The translations under genes and the position numbers were made by a program. 7,666 nt of DNA from positions 1 through 7,666 of the forward strand of contig CALUJT010000101.1 in the NCBI GenBank assembly GCA_944321005.1, in the 5' to 3' direction. The first letter of the stretch is position 1. Each line of letters opens with the position of its first letter. Shown here piece by piece: positions 1-5,919 of this stretch. Source of the DNA: an uncultured Atopobiaceae bacterium. GTDB lineage: Bacteria; Actinomycetota; Coriobacteriia; Coriobacteriales; Atopobiaceae. The notes beneath the pieces were generated by a model. The model worked only from the letters and a program-made list of their open reading frames with translations. It made no database searches and was not told where the DNA came from.

Positions 1-495
1 AAGCTCGAGGGCCGCGAGTTCTCCTACGAGTATCTCGAGAAGACCGACAAGCTCGGCGCTGACGTGCCCAACCCCAAGAGCCACGTGGCCTACGGCTACG
101 CCACGCACGTGGTGATCCTGGACGACGACGGGCGCGTGACCGAGGTCCACGCCGCGCACGACTCCGGGCGCGTGGTGAACCCGATCGCCATCCAGGGCCA
201 GATCGAGGGCGGCGTGCTCATGGGCATGGGCTACGCGCTGACCGAGCGCTTTGACCTCGAGGACTGCGTGCCGCAGGTGAAGTTCGGCACGCTGGGCCTC
301 TTCAGGGCGACGGACATCCCGGACATCCACGCGATCTACGTCGAGAAGGACGAGCTCTTGGACGTGGCGTACGGCGGCAAGGGCATCGGCGAGATCGCCA
401 CGATCCCCACCGCGCCCGCGGTCCAGAACGCCTACCGCGCCCTCACCGGCGAGCTCCAGACCGAGCTTCCGCTGCGCCACTCGTACTACTCCTGA
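1..495 (+). CDS. Xanthine dehydrogenase, molybdopterin-binding subunit, C-terminal part (selenium-dependent type likely)
   Basis: The frame is open from the first base, so the gene begins upstream of the window; 164 codons and a TGA stop are present. The protein is the C-terminal end of the molybdopterin-binding domain of a xanthine-oxidase-family molybdenum hydroxylase, a cytoplasmic enzyme that hydroxylates purines such as hypoxanthine and xanthine. Visible signatures are the stretch HAAHDSGRVVNPIAIQGQIEGG, followed by GMGYALTE, KFGTLGLFRATDIPDI and YGGKGIGEIATIPTAPAV. The Glu of GKGIGE (codon 391-393) corresponds to the catalytic base of the family. From memory of the family, the KFGTLGLFRATD and LPLRxxYY ending resemble the single-chain selenium-dependent xanthine dehydrogenases of Clostridia and Coriobacteria better than the aerobic XdhA type; that subtype is an inference. 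The internal GTG at 64 is not the start, because the homologous sequence runs in before it. A strong terminator lies about 115 nt downstream, so this is probably the last gene of its unit. Confidence 0.92.
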   Translation, partial: KLEGREFSYEYLEKTDKLGADVPNPKSHVAYGYATHVVILDDDGRVTEVHAAHDSGRVVNPIAIQGQIEGGVLMGMGYALTERFDLEDCVPQVKFGTLGLFRATDIPDIHAIYVEKDELLDVAYGGKGIGEIATIPTAPAVQNAYRALTGELQTELPLRHSYYS

Positions 496-499
496 CACC

Positions 500-528
500 T
501 TGACAGTTTGCTCAGGTCAAACTGTCAA
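500..528. repeat. 29-bp palindromic repeat, copy 1
   Basis: A 29-bp imperfect palindrome: arm TTGACAGTTTG, an interrupted centre, arm CAAACTGTCAA. The outer 11 bp pair perfectly. It starts five bases after the xanthine dehydrogenase stop. No T-tract follows, so it is not a typical intrinsic terminator. It belongs to a set of three copies (with 531-559 and 667-695) and looks like a REP-type interspersed palindrome or a protein-binding site. Confidence 0.8.
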
Positions 529-530
529 CC

Positions 531-559
531 TTGACAGCTGGCCCCGGGCAAACTGTCAA
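531..559. repeat. 29-bp palindromic repeat, copy 2 (diverged)
   Basis: Same length and same ends as copy 1 (TTGACAG...CTGTCAA), in tandem with it after a 2-bp CC spacer, giving a 31-bp period. The left arm differs from a perfect pairing at two positions, while the centre pairs better (GCCC/GGGC) than in copy 1. Covariation-like differences with conserved outer arms suggest that the palindromic shape is maintained, although two copies are too few to prove it. Confidence 0.75.
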
Positions 560-611
560 CCTTGCACCACTCGCGACTGGGACGCTCCACCTCGTCGCAA
601 TCCCTTGAAAG

Positions 612-651
612 GGGCCCGCCGGTTCTGCCATGCCCGGCGGGCCCTCTCTTT
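612..651 (+). terminator. Strong intrinsic terminator
   Basis: A perfect 11-bp GC-rich stem: GGGCCCGCCGG at 612-622 pairs with CCGGCGGGCCC at 634-644 around an 11-nt loop, followed by TCTCTTT. Orientation and position fit termination of the plus-strand xanthine dehydrogenase unit ending at 495. The preceding bases GAAAG (607-611) can partly pair with the T-rich tail, so it could also slow minus-strand transcription coming from the PIN cassette. Confidence 0.8.
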
Positions 652-666
652 GCGCGCGGGCTGCCC

Positions 667-695
667 TTGACAGTTTGCTCAGGTCAAACTGTCAC
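667..695. repeat. 29-bp palindromic repeat, copy 3, at the break of the PIN gene
   Basis: Identical to copy 1 (500-528) over 28 of 29 bases; only the last base differs (C instead of A). The minus-strand PIN reading frame runs into this copy and stops at the TGA formed inside it (684-686). The right edge of the repeat therefore coincides with the point where PIN-like protein sequence ends. Confidence 0.8.
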
Positions 696-941
696 CCTCA
701 GTATCTGATAGCAGCGCGCGCGGGAACCATTGTCCGAGTCCAGGAGATTGGTCGTCTCTGCGAGACATCCTGGCGTGACGACGATTTCGTCATAGCTCGC
801 AAGAAGCCTGCAGAGTGCGTCGTAGGCGCCGGCATCGTAGGCGGCAAGACGCTTGTGGCGGGCTATTGTCGCGCGGTCTGCGAGTCCAACAAGAAAGAGC
901 AGGAATACGTTGGTGTCGAGTGCGACCTTACGCCGGCTCAT
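684..941 (-). pseudogene. PIN-domain nuclease, truncated at the C-terminus
   Basis: The predicted 85-aa product has the N-terminal half of a PIN (PilT N-terminus) RNase domain: the first acidic motif LDTNVF (Asp9) and the second acidic site in TPGCLAETTNLL (Glu62). PIN domains are usually about 130-180 aa and carry a third and fourth acidic residue in a later ADxxL-like motif; these are absent. The last native-looking residues are CYQILR, after which the frame reads VTV and a stop, all encoded inside palindromic repeat copy 3. The ATG at 939-941 was chosen because it has a GGAG upstream at proper distance and lies before the conserved LDTN motif; the longer open frame up to 1079 is only overlap with the upstream gene. 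The gene overlaps the 99-aa gene by 14 nt, so the two are translationally coupled. The product is probably inactive unless it is complemented by another chain. Confidence 0.75.
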
Positions 942-1227
942 GGTAGGGCTCCATCCTCTTGAACTCGAGCGTGGCCCTGTCGAGGATGAGCGTCTTATAG
1001 GTGCGCAGTGACTTTGGGCTTGTAGTGAGTCCTGCAAGGGCTGTGGCCGGAAGATCGCTTCCGAGGACGTAGCCAACAACGACGTGCCAGCTAGTTTCGT
1101 CCTCGCTCAGCTCGATGCCCTCGAGAGCCGCGTACTTAGCCTCCGGGATGAGCTCCACGAGAATCTCAACTGCCTTCTTTGCTGCGGCCTGTGCCGACGA
1201 GACGTCCATGACGAGTCCTCCAACCAT
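928..1227 (-). CDS. Small protein of unknown function, partner of the PIN gene (antitoxin-like position)
   Basis: A 99-aa protein starting at ATG 1225-1227, preceded by AAAGGA about six bases upstream, which supports this start over the second Met (1207-1209). It has an Ala/Lys-rich N-terminal helix (about residues 10-30), then ALEGIELSEDETSWHVVVGY and a C-terminal strand-like RTYKTLILDRATLEFKRME. This layout (helix, then an acidic-W-beta segment, then RxYKxxxxDxxTxxxxxM) recalls a common small bacterial family of unknown function that, as far as I remember, is often encoded beside PIN genes; that recollection is not proof. Its place as first gene in a 14-nt overlapping pair with a PIN RNase is the usual place for an antitoxin, but no DNA-binding domain is visible. 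Confidence 0.72.
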   Translation of the reverse strand: MVGGLVMDVSSAQAAAKKAVEILVELIPEAKYAALEGIELSEDETSWHVVVGYVLGSDLPATALAGLTTSPKSLRTYKTLILDRATLEFKRMEPYHEPA

Positions 1228-1245
1228 ATTGTTCCTTTCTCTTCA

Positions 1246-1275
1246 AGTGTAGCGCGCTCGCGTTCAAGCTCTTAA
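1246..1275 (-). promoter_or_regulatory. Candidate promoter of the small protein/PIN cassette
   Basis: Read on the minus strand, TTAAGA (1270-1275) and TACACT (1246-1251) are separated by 18 bp and lie 18 nt upstream of the start codon at 1227. The -10 element is good and the -35 is weak, so this is only a candidate. Confidence 0.35.
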
Positions 1276-1581
1276 GGGAGTTCCTCATGAAGCCTCCGTG
1301 TCTCCATGGGGGAGTAAGACCCTAGCACGGGGGAGGTAGGCCTTGTCTTGCAGCTGTCTTCCACGTAGCTGCGTTCCCAGCTCAAGACAGTCGAGAAGGA
1401 CATATGGTTCGAATCTCTATCGACAGACGGTTGGGTTTCGTGTGTCACCGGTAGACAAGCTCCCTTGGGCGCTCTGAGCTGCGCGGCGGCAGGCACTTCT
1501 CGGCGGGTGACCACCTTGTCGTTGCGCTCGTGGACAGTGAGGTCCGTGCGTTCGCGACGCTCGCGACTTTACCGTCAAATC

Positions 1582-1602
1582 TTTACCGCCAGTGGCGGTA
1601 AA
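1582..1602. repeat. Perfect palindrome with 9-bp arms and 3-nt centre
   Basis: TTTACCGCC (1582-1590), centre AGT, GGCGGTAAA (1594-1602). Outside it, ACCGT (1571-1575) and ACGGT (1603-1607) form a further inverted pair, and TTTACCG also occurs as a direct copy at 1568-1574. No T-tract of terminator type follows. It could be an operator, a recombination site, or the trace of a mobile element. It is about 130 bp upstream of the symporter start, so an activator or repressor site for that gene is possible. Confidence 0.6.
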
Positions 1603-1670
1603 ACGGTGCGTCGCTCCCATGGGCGCCCGGCGGCCCATCAATCAACGCTCCCGTCACGCTACGGAAACAC

Positions 1671-1689
1671 GGGTAGGGCAAAGTTACCC
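1671..1689 (+). promoter_or_regulatory. Small hairpin upstream of the symporter gene
   Basis: GGGTA (1671-1675) and TACCC (1685-1689) form a 5-bp stem with a 9-nt loop, 43 nt before the symporter start codon. An alternative pairing GCAAAG/CTTTGT overlaps it, so two mutually exclusive folds are possible. The stem is short; it may be chance. No clear -35/-10 pair was found nearby. Confidence 0.25.
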
Positions 1690-1732
1690 TTTGTGTAGCT
1701 GAGACTGCCCGCGCCCCGTAGAGAGGCCCCTC

Positions 1733-3163
1733 ATGTTCGACTTCCTCATGTCCGCCATCACCGCGCTGAACGACAACGTGCTGTGGGGCGTCCCCATGGT
1801 CGTGCTGATGCTCGGAACCGGAGTGTTCCTGCTCGCCGTCACCAGGGGCGTCGTGTTCACGCGCTTCAATGTGGTCATGCGCTACACCACCAAGACGCTC
1901 TTCCGGCGCGCCGACCCGTCCGAGGCGGGGGAGGGCACCATCTCGCCCTTCCAGGCGGTGTGCACCGCGCTCGCCGCGACGCTCGGCACCGGCAACATCG
2001 TGGGCGTGGCGCTCGCGGTGGCCACGGGCGGCCCGGGGGCGATCTTCTGGCTGTGGCTCTCCGCACTCGCCGGTATGGTCATCAAGTTCTGCGAGGTCAC
2101 GCTGTCGGTGGCCTACCGCACGCGCAACGAGCGCGGCGAGATCGTGGGCGGCCCCATGTACTACATCTCCCGTGGCCTGGGCAAGACCTGGCTCGCGATG
2201 CTGTTCGCCGCCTTCGGCTTCTTCGCGTCCTTCGGCATCGGCGCGAGCGTGCAGGCCAACTCGCTCGCCGGCAGCGTGAACGCCACCTTCGGGGTGCCGC
2301 TGCCCGTCATCGGCGCCGTCGTGGCGCTTCTCGCGGGACTCGTCCTCATCGGCGGCATCACCCGCATCGCGCAGATCACCGAGAAGCTCGTGCCCTTCGC
2401 GGCCATCTTCTATCTCGCCGGTGCCGCGGCGGTGCTCGTGGTCAACGCGGCCGAGATTCCCGCGGCGATCGCTCAGATCTTCCGCGACGCCTTCACGGGC
2501 ACGGCGGCCACGGGTGGCTTCCTGGGCGCCACGGTCATGTACGCGTGCCGCGTGGGCATGTCGCGCGGCGTATTCACCCACGAGGCGGGCATGGGCTCGG
2601 CGCCCATCGCGCACGCCTCCGCCGACACCGACCACCCCGCCCGCCAGGGCCTGTGGGGCACCTTCGAGGTGTTCTTCGACACCATCGTCATGTGCACGAT
2701 CACTGGCCTCGTGATCATCACCTCGGGGCTGTGGCACGCCGACCCCATGATGTCCGAGGGCGCCATGAGCTCGGCCGCCTTTGGGCAGAGCATCCCCGGC
2801 GGCCAGTACATCGTGACCGTGGGCCTCATGCTCTTCGCGTTTGCCACGCTCATCGCGTGGTACTACTACGGCGAGAAGTGCGTGGAGTACCTGTTCCGCA
2901 AGAGCCGCGCCCAGCGCGCCGCCGTGCGCGTCTACCAAGTTGCCTACGTCGCCATGGTGTTCGCGGGCTGCGTGACCAACCTCGACGTGGTGTGGGAGTT
3001 CGCCGACTGCTTCAACGGCCTCATGGCGATTCCCAACCTCATCGCGCTGATTGCGCTCTCGCCCGTGATTCGCCGGCTCGCGGCGGACTTCTTCCGCGAC
3101 CCCGACCGTCGCCGTCCGCGCGACACGGACTACAGCGGGATGCTGACGTTCAGGGACAAGTAG
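1733..3163 (+). CDS. Alanine/glycine:cation symporter (AGCS family)
   Basis: A 476-aa polytopic inner-membrane protein of the AGCS family, which imports alanine or glycine (in some members glutamine) together with Na+ or H+. Family hallmarks in order: SPFQA (71-75) and GTGNIVGVALAVATGGPGAIFW (85-106), the conserved substrate/Na+ region; GGPMYYI (139-145); GMSRGVFTHEAGMGSAPIAHA (275-295), the second conserved block; and CTITGLVI (321-328). About ten to eleven hydrophobic segments are visible, and length is typical (about 450-490). The start at ATG 1733 has GAGAGG (1721-1726) six bases upstream. The gene appears complete and follows the codon usage of the high-GC genome. The neighbouring lipoprotein gene is on the same strand 63 nt downstream, but no clear functional link is visible. 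Which amino acid is carried cannot be read from sequence alone. Long antisense and +2 frames over this gene are GC-driven shadows. Confidence 0.95.
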   Translation: MFDFLMSAITALNDNVLWGVPMVVLMLGTGVFLLAVTRGVVFTRFNVVMRYTTKTLFRRADPSEAGEGTISPFQAVCTALAATLGTGNIVGVALAVATGGPGAIFWLWLSALAGMVIKFCEVTLSVAYRTRNERGEIVGGPMYYISRGLGKTWLAMLFAAFGFFASFGIGASVQANSLAGSVNATFGVPLPVIGAVVALLAGLVLIGGITRIAQITEKLVPFAAIFYLAGAAAVLVVNAAEIPAAIAQIFRDAFTGTAATGGFLGATVMYACRVGMSRGVFTHEAGMGSAPIAHASADTDHPARQGLWGTFEVFFDTIVMCTITGLVIITSGLWHADPMMSEGAMSSAAFGQSIPGGQYIVTVGLMLFAFATLIAWYYYGEKCVEYLFRKSRAQRAAVRVYQVAYVAMVFAGCVTNLDVVWEFADCFNGLMAIPNLIALIALSPVIRRLAADFFRDPDRRRPRDTDYSGMLTFRDK

Positions 3164-3226
3164 CGGGCCCCTGGCGTTCGTTCTGCGACAATGGGGCCAC
3201 AATCCCTCTCGTGTGGGAGGTGCCCC

Positions 3227-4618
3227 ATGACGTTTGCCACCGCTCCGGTTTCGCGTCGCAAGCTTGCCTCGCTCGTTCTTCTCGCCCTGGTGACCATTCT
3301 TGTCCTTGTGGGCTGCGGCAACCTGGGGGAGTTCGACGAAGAGGGCGTTGCCAGGCAGGCGGAGCGGTATTACGCCGAGAAGTACGGTGACGACGCCCGC
3401 GTGGTCGACGTCTGGGAGGACCGGTCGTATGCCCTGTTTGGCTACCGGTCGTCCGGCCAGGCGTTCTGCACCATGAGCGACGGTCAGACGGTACTCGTGG
3501 ACTTTGAGGACGGTGTCGTTGGCGACAACCGGCAGCAGGACGAGATCACGACTGCTTACGAGCAGCGCTTCCGCGAGGAGCTCGAGGGTTGCTGCGAGCG
3601 CCTGGGGGACGCGGGCTGCGACGTTGCATCCGTGACTGTGAAAGGCGTCCCGCTTGAGGAGGACGGCTTCTTTGAGGGGTGCATCTCGACGTACTACTGG
3701 CCGGAGGATCCAGCTGGCGAGAAGAACGGCGAGGTCGAGACGACCGTGGAGCAGAGCGCCTCGTTCTTCTACGCGCGCTACACGGGCGACGACAGCTTTT
3801 TCGAGCAGGAAGCCTCGCGCGTCAGCCTGGGCGTGCCGTACGTTGAGATCGAGCTCTCCGGTGCGGACGCGGACTACGCGGACGGCTTCCCGACGGACGT
3901 TCCCGAGACGCCCGCGTGGGTGGCGCCCATCGAGGGGGCGTGCCGCGCGCTGCTTCCTCTGACGGATGGGGACGCGGAGACGCGGGTGGTCGTCTACCAG
4001 GCCGGGTGTCGCGATGGGGTGCCCGAAGACACCGACGCCGCCATTCTCAGCGACGCGGAGAACGGCAAGCTCGGCGAGCTCAGCCCCTTTGACGATGGCG
4101 ACTCGGGCGCCGACGACATCGGCAGCTGGCTCATCGTGGAGTGGGTCCCCGTGGGCAAGGGCGTCTACGTCACCTCCGACGACTGCGGCGTGCGTCTGCG
4201 CGCGGGCGACGTGACGCTGGAGACCGTGGAGAGCCCCGTCTCGCTGGAGGAGCTCCGGGAGAGTGGAAGCCTCGAGCGCTTTGACAAGCGCGAGTTCGCA
4301 CCGGCGGCCTTTGAGGCCTATAGCCTGGCGGTGGCCTCAGACCTCTTTGCACGCCTGCCGGAAAGCGTGCGGGACAACGGGTGGTTTGACATCAGGTTGG
4401 CGTATGACAACCAAGACCCGCTGACGGGCCTTGCGGAGCTGGGCGTCACGCCGGGCGATTTTGCGCCCACGCTCTACCAGGTCGAGAAGAACCCTGCCGC
4501 CGAGGACACGCCGCCCTACGAGGTGATCGCGATGCGCGCGGAGACGCTGACAAACGGCTTCCAGTACAGCGAGCCCGAGCTGTTTGCGGACGAGCCCCTG
4601 CTCTTCGTGCGGATGTAG
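3227..4618 (+). CDS. Secreted, cysteine-rich acidic lipoprotein of unknown function
   Basis: A 463-aa protein. The start chosen is ATG 3227, because GGGAGG (3215-3220) lies six bases before it and it opens a normal signal peptide; the earlier in-frame ATG at 3191 would add a 12-residue extension without a ribosome site. The N-terminus has a basic patch (RRK, 10-12), a hydrophobic core and a lipobox LVGC, giving lipid attachment at Cys30 after signal peptidase II cleavage; the mature protein would be anchored on the outer face of the cell membrane. The rest is strongly acidic (many D/E) and holds eight further cysteines at 81, 122, 123, 131, 152, 239, 261 and 320, an even number that would allow disulfides outside the cell. 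No known domain was recognised; the C-terminal part ends without an anchor. The gene lies 63 nt after the symporter and may be co-transcribed or have its own promoter. Confidence 0.85.
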   Translation: MTFATAPVSRRKLASLVLLALVTILVLVGCGNLGEFDEEGVARQAERYYAEKYGDDARVVDVWEDRSYALFGYRSSGQAFCTMSDGQTVLVDFEDGVVGDNRQQDEITTAYEQRFREELEGCCERLGDAGCDVASVTVKGVPLEEDGFFEGCISTYYWPEDPAGEKNGEVETTVEQSASFFYARYTGDDSFFEQEASRVSLGVPYVEIELSGADADYADGFPTDVPETPAWVAPIEGACRALLPLTDGDAETRVVVYQAGCRDGVPEDTDAAILSDAENGKLGELSPFDDGDSGADDIGSWLIVEWVPVGKGVYVTSDDCGVRLRAGDVTLETVESPVSLEELRESGSLERFDKREFAPAAFEAYSLAVASDLFARLPESVRDNGWFDIRLAYDNQDPLTGLAELGVTPGDFAPTLYQVEKNPAAEDTPPYEVIAMRAETLTNGFQYSEPELFADEPLLFVRM

Positions 4619-4692
4619 GTGGTGTATCTGGGCGAGGCGCTCTCCGCTGGCAACTGTACTGGCGGGACTCACGGATGACTAAACATATGGGA

Positions 4693-4721
4693 TTCGGACG
4701 CAATATCCTTGGGTATACAAT
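4693..4721 (+). promoter_or_regulatory. Promoter of the toxin-antitoxin operon
   Basis: A good -10 element TACAAT (4716-4721, within GTATACAATGTAC) with a weak -35 (TTCGGA, 4693-4698) 17 bp upstream. It lies 36 nt ahead of the antitoxin start and is more AT-rich than its surroundings. GTATAC is itself a palindrome overlapping the -10, and the GTA...TAC symmetry around it could serve as an operator for the antitoxin, which in this family represses its own promoter. The operator is an inference. Confidence 0.55.
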
Positions 4722-4757
4722 GTACGACAAAGTAGGAGGTTGTAGTAAGGAGTATCC

Positions 4758-5042
4758 ATGGCCACCGTAACTGCGACCGAGTCCATCTCTGCGAAGCTTC
4801 GCAAGGACGAGAAGGACCGCTTCTCCATGATCTGCGACGAGATTGGCACCTCTCCGAGCAACGCAATCCGCATGTTCGTGTCTGCGTTCAACCGTCGCGG
4901 GGGCTTCCCGTTCGATCCGTCCAATCCCTACGGGTTTAGTCAGGAGACGCTTGCTGCGATGGATGATGCGGCGACTGGCAGGAACCTCTCCGGCCCCTAT
5001 CACACCGTCAAGGAGGCACTGGCCGCGCTCGACGAGGAGTAG
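4758..5042 (+). CDS. dinJ: Antitoxin of the RelB/DinJ family
   Basis: A 94-aa protein with an N-terminal ribbon-helix-helix DNA-binding part (about 1-50: strand TESISAKL, helix KDEKDRFSMICDEIG, then TSPSNAIRMFVSAFNRRGGFPF) typical of RelB/DinJ. The C-terminal part (about 55-94) would wrap and neutralise the toxin. The RGGFPFD turn after the second helix is a strong family mark. The start at 4758 has AAGGAG (4747-4752) five bases upstream; a second ribosome-site-like AGGAGG lies at 4734-4739. The toxin gene follows after 3 nt, so the two form an operon. By family knowledge the antitoxin, alone or with toxin, represses the operon promoter just upstream. Confidence 0.93.
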   Translation: MATVTATESISAKLRKDEKDRFSMICDEIGTSPSNAIRMFVSAFNRRGGFPFDPSNPYGFSQETLAAMDDAATGRNLSGPYHTVKEALAALDEE

Positions 5043-5045
5043 GCC

Positions 5046-5324
5046 ATGCTGGAGCTGAAGTTCACTGCCAAGTTCAAGAAGGACTACAAGCGCGTGAAGC
5101 GCCAGGGCAAGGACCTCTCGAAGCTCGAGAGGACCCTTGAGGCGCTTGTGCGGGAAGAGACTCTCCCTGATGCGATGCGCGACCATTCGCTCGGTGGGAC
5201 ATATCGCGGTCACCGCGAGTGCCACATCGAGCCCGACTGGCTGCTCATCTATCGCGTGGACGAGGAAGGGCTTGTTCTCGTTGCCACGCGCACGGGAAGC
5301 CATAGCGAGTTGTTGGGACTATGA
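5046..5324 (+). CDS. yafQ: YafQ-family toxin, ribosome-dependent mRNA interferase
   Basis: A 92-aa RelE-superfamily toxin of the YafQ type, which cuts mRNA in the ribosomal A site and halts growth when free of its antitoxin. The YafQ active-site residues of Escherichia coli align by eye: His47 (DHSL), His60, Asp64 and Trp65 (RECHIEPDWLLIY), Arg82 and His86 (RTGSHSELL). The equivalent of the E. coli Phe91 is Leu90 here. Length is normal (about 90-95). The ribosome site GAGGAG (5034-5039) lies in the last codons of the antitoxin gene, so toxin translation depends on antitoxin translation. The gene converges with the HNH gene 25 nt downstream. All core catalytic residues are present, so it is probably active. 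Confidence 0.94.
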   Translation: MLELKFTAKFKKDYKRVKRQGKDLSKLERTLEALVREETLPDAMRDHSLGGTYRGHRECHIEPDWLLIYRVDEEGLVLVATRTGSHSELLGL

Positions 5325-5342
5325 GCGTCGGCTGTGCTTGAC

Positions 5343-5358
5343 TGCGCGACTACGCGCA
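5343..5358. terminator. Small hairpin between convergent genes, possible weak terminator
   Basis: TGCGCG (5343-5348), loop ACTA, CGCGCA (5353-5358): a perfect 6-bp GC-rich stem that contains the stop codon of the minus-strand HNH gene (5350-5352). It sits in the short gap between the toxin gene and the converging HNH gene. Neither side has a T-tract, so it would be a weak or Rho-assisted terminator at best. Confidence 0.35.
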
Positions 5359-5901
5359 CCGCTCGAAGACACAGTCGTTGTGGTAGTGGATGAAGTCGAG
5401 GCTCGGCCAGGTCGACTCGTCGCTGCCCGGCAGGGCGATCTTCCTCCCGTCGAAGGCGTAGAGCCACCGGTCGTTCGTGGGCGTGTGAGACACGCGCGAG
5501 GAGGCCACGACGCGGTAGCGGTCGTCGAGCGTGATGAGGCCGCGGTCGAAGGCGCGGTCGTGCAGCGCGTTGAGCAAAAGGCCGTTCGAAGACATGGGGC
5601 GCTCGCTCGGCGTGGCCGCCGCCCACGGCTTGATGTGGCTCGCCTTGAGCAGGGTGGGAATGTCGATACCCGTGAGACAGCAGGTGCCCCCGTAGTTGGA
5701 AAGAAGCACGCTGCGGAAGTAGTCCTGGTTGACGCGTGTGCGAACCTGCTCGACGCGCTCCAGCCCGAGCTGTTGCGGCTGGTCAGGGCGAGAAGAACCT
5801 GAGGCCTCGTTCTCTCCGTCGCAGGAGATTCGAGTTCCGATTTGCTCGAGCTCCCACATCGCCTTGGGCATGGTTGCAGCAAGCTCTGCGAAGATAATCA
5901 A
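5350..5901 (-). CDS. HNH endonuclease (HNH_2-type), possibly shortened at the N-terminus
   Basis: A protein of about 183 aa whose C-terminal half is an HNH nuclease domain of the restriction-enzyme-like HNH_2 class: TRVNQDYFRSVLLSNYGGTCCLTGI (55-79), ASHIKPWA (87-94) with the first His at 89, NGLLLNALHDRAFDRGLITL (106-125) with Asn106 and His114. These proteins cut DNA with one metal ion; the same domain ends many restriction and defence proteins of about 250-320 aa. The start is uncertain. TTG 5899-5901 has only a weak AGG upstream, ATG 5869-5871 lacks a clear ribosome site, and the frame stays open up to a TAA at 5923-5925. The N-terminal 50 residues are not a domain I recognise, so loss of an N-terminal specificity domain is possible. 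Domain call is firm; integrity is not. Confidence 0.8.
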   Translation of the reverse strand: MIIFAELAATMPKAMWELEQIGTRISCDGENEASGSSRPDQPQQLGLERVEQVRTRVNQDYFRSVLLSNYGGTCCLTGIDIPTLLKASHIKPWAAATPSERPMSSNGLLLNALHDRAFDRGLITLDDRYRVVASSRVSHTPTNDRWLYAFDGRKIALPGSDESTWPSLDFIHYHNDCVFERCA

Positions 5902-5919
5902 AAACCTGACATCATGTAG

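Larger units (their letters stand above)
1276..1732. other. Gene-free stretch of about 460 nt
   Basis: No reading frame here has a convincing start, ribosome site or protein pattern; the short frames are Arg- and Pro-rich, as expected from chance in GC-rich DNA. The stretch contains a tRNA T-loop-like string (GGTTCGAATC, 1408-1417) that does not fold into a full tRNA, a perfect palindrome at 1582-1602, and a small hairpin just before the symporter gene. It may be a decayed region; I recognise no remnant gene. Confidence 0.5.

Noticed and set aside
630..962. 110-codon plus-strand frame across the terminator and PIN region
   Set aside because: It begins inside the terminator hairpin, has no ribosome site, and lies opposite the PIN gene, whose motifs are clear.
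1384..1432. tRNA-like string with GGTTCGAATC T-loop and a possible CTGTC/GACAG acceptor pairing
   Set aside because: The T-stem has a mismatch, there is no D-loop GG, and no 7-nt anticodon loop with a proper stem can be drawn, so it is not a functional tRNA; it could be a decayed remnant.
3166..3198. GGCCCC...GGGGCC pairing after the symporter gene as a terminator
   Set aside because: Only a 6-bp stem with a 21-nt loop and no T-tract; too weak to call.
1583..3202. Long open frame of 539 codons on the minus strand opposite the symporter gene, and a 535-codon frame in the +2 register (1783-3390)
   Set aside because: Their translations are His/Arg/Gly/Glu-rich with no domain pattern. They arise from the G/C-ending codons of the real symporter gene, whose family motifs are unmistakable.
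4446..5303. 285-codon minus-strand frame across the lipoprotein end and the toxin-antitoxin genes
   Set aside because: It lies opposite two genes with clear family motifs and ribosome sites and has no recognisable protein pattern itself.
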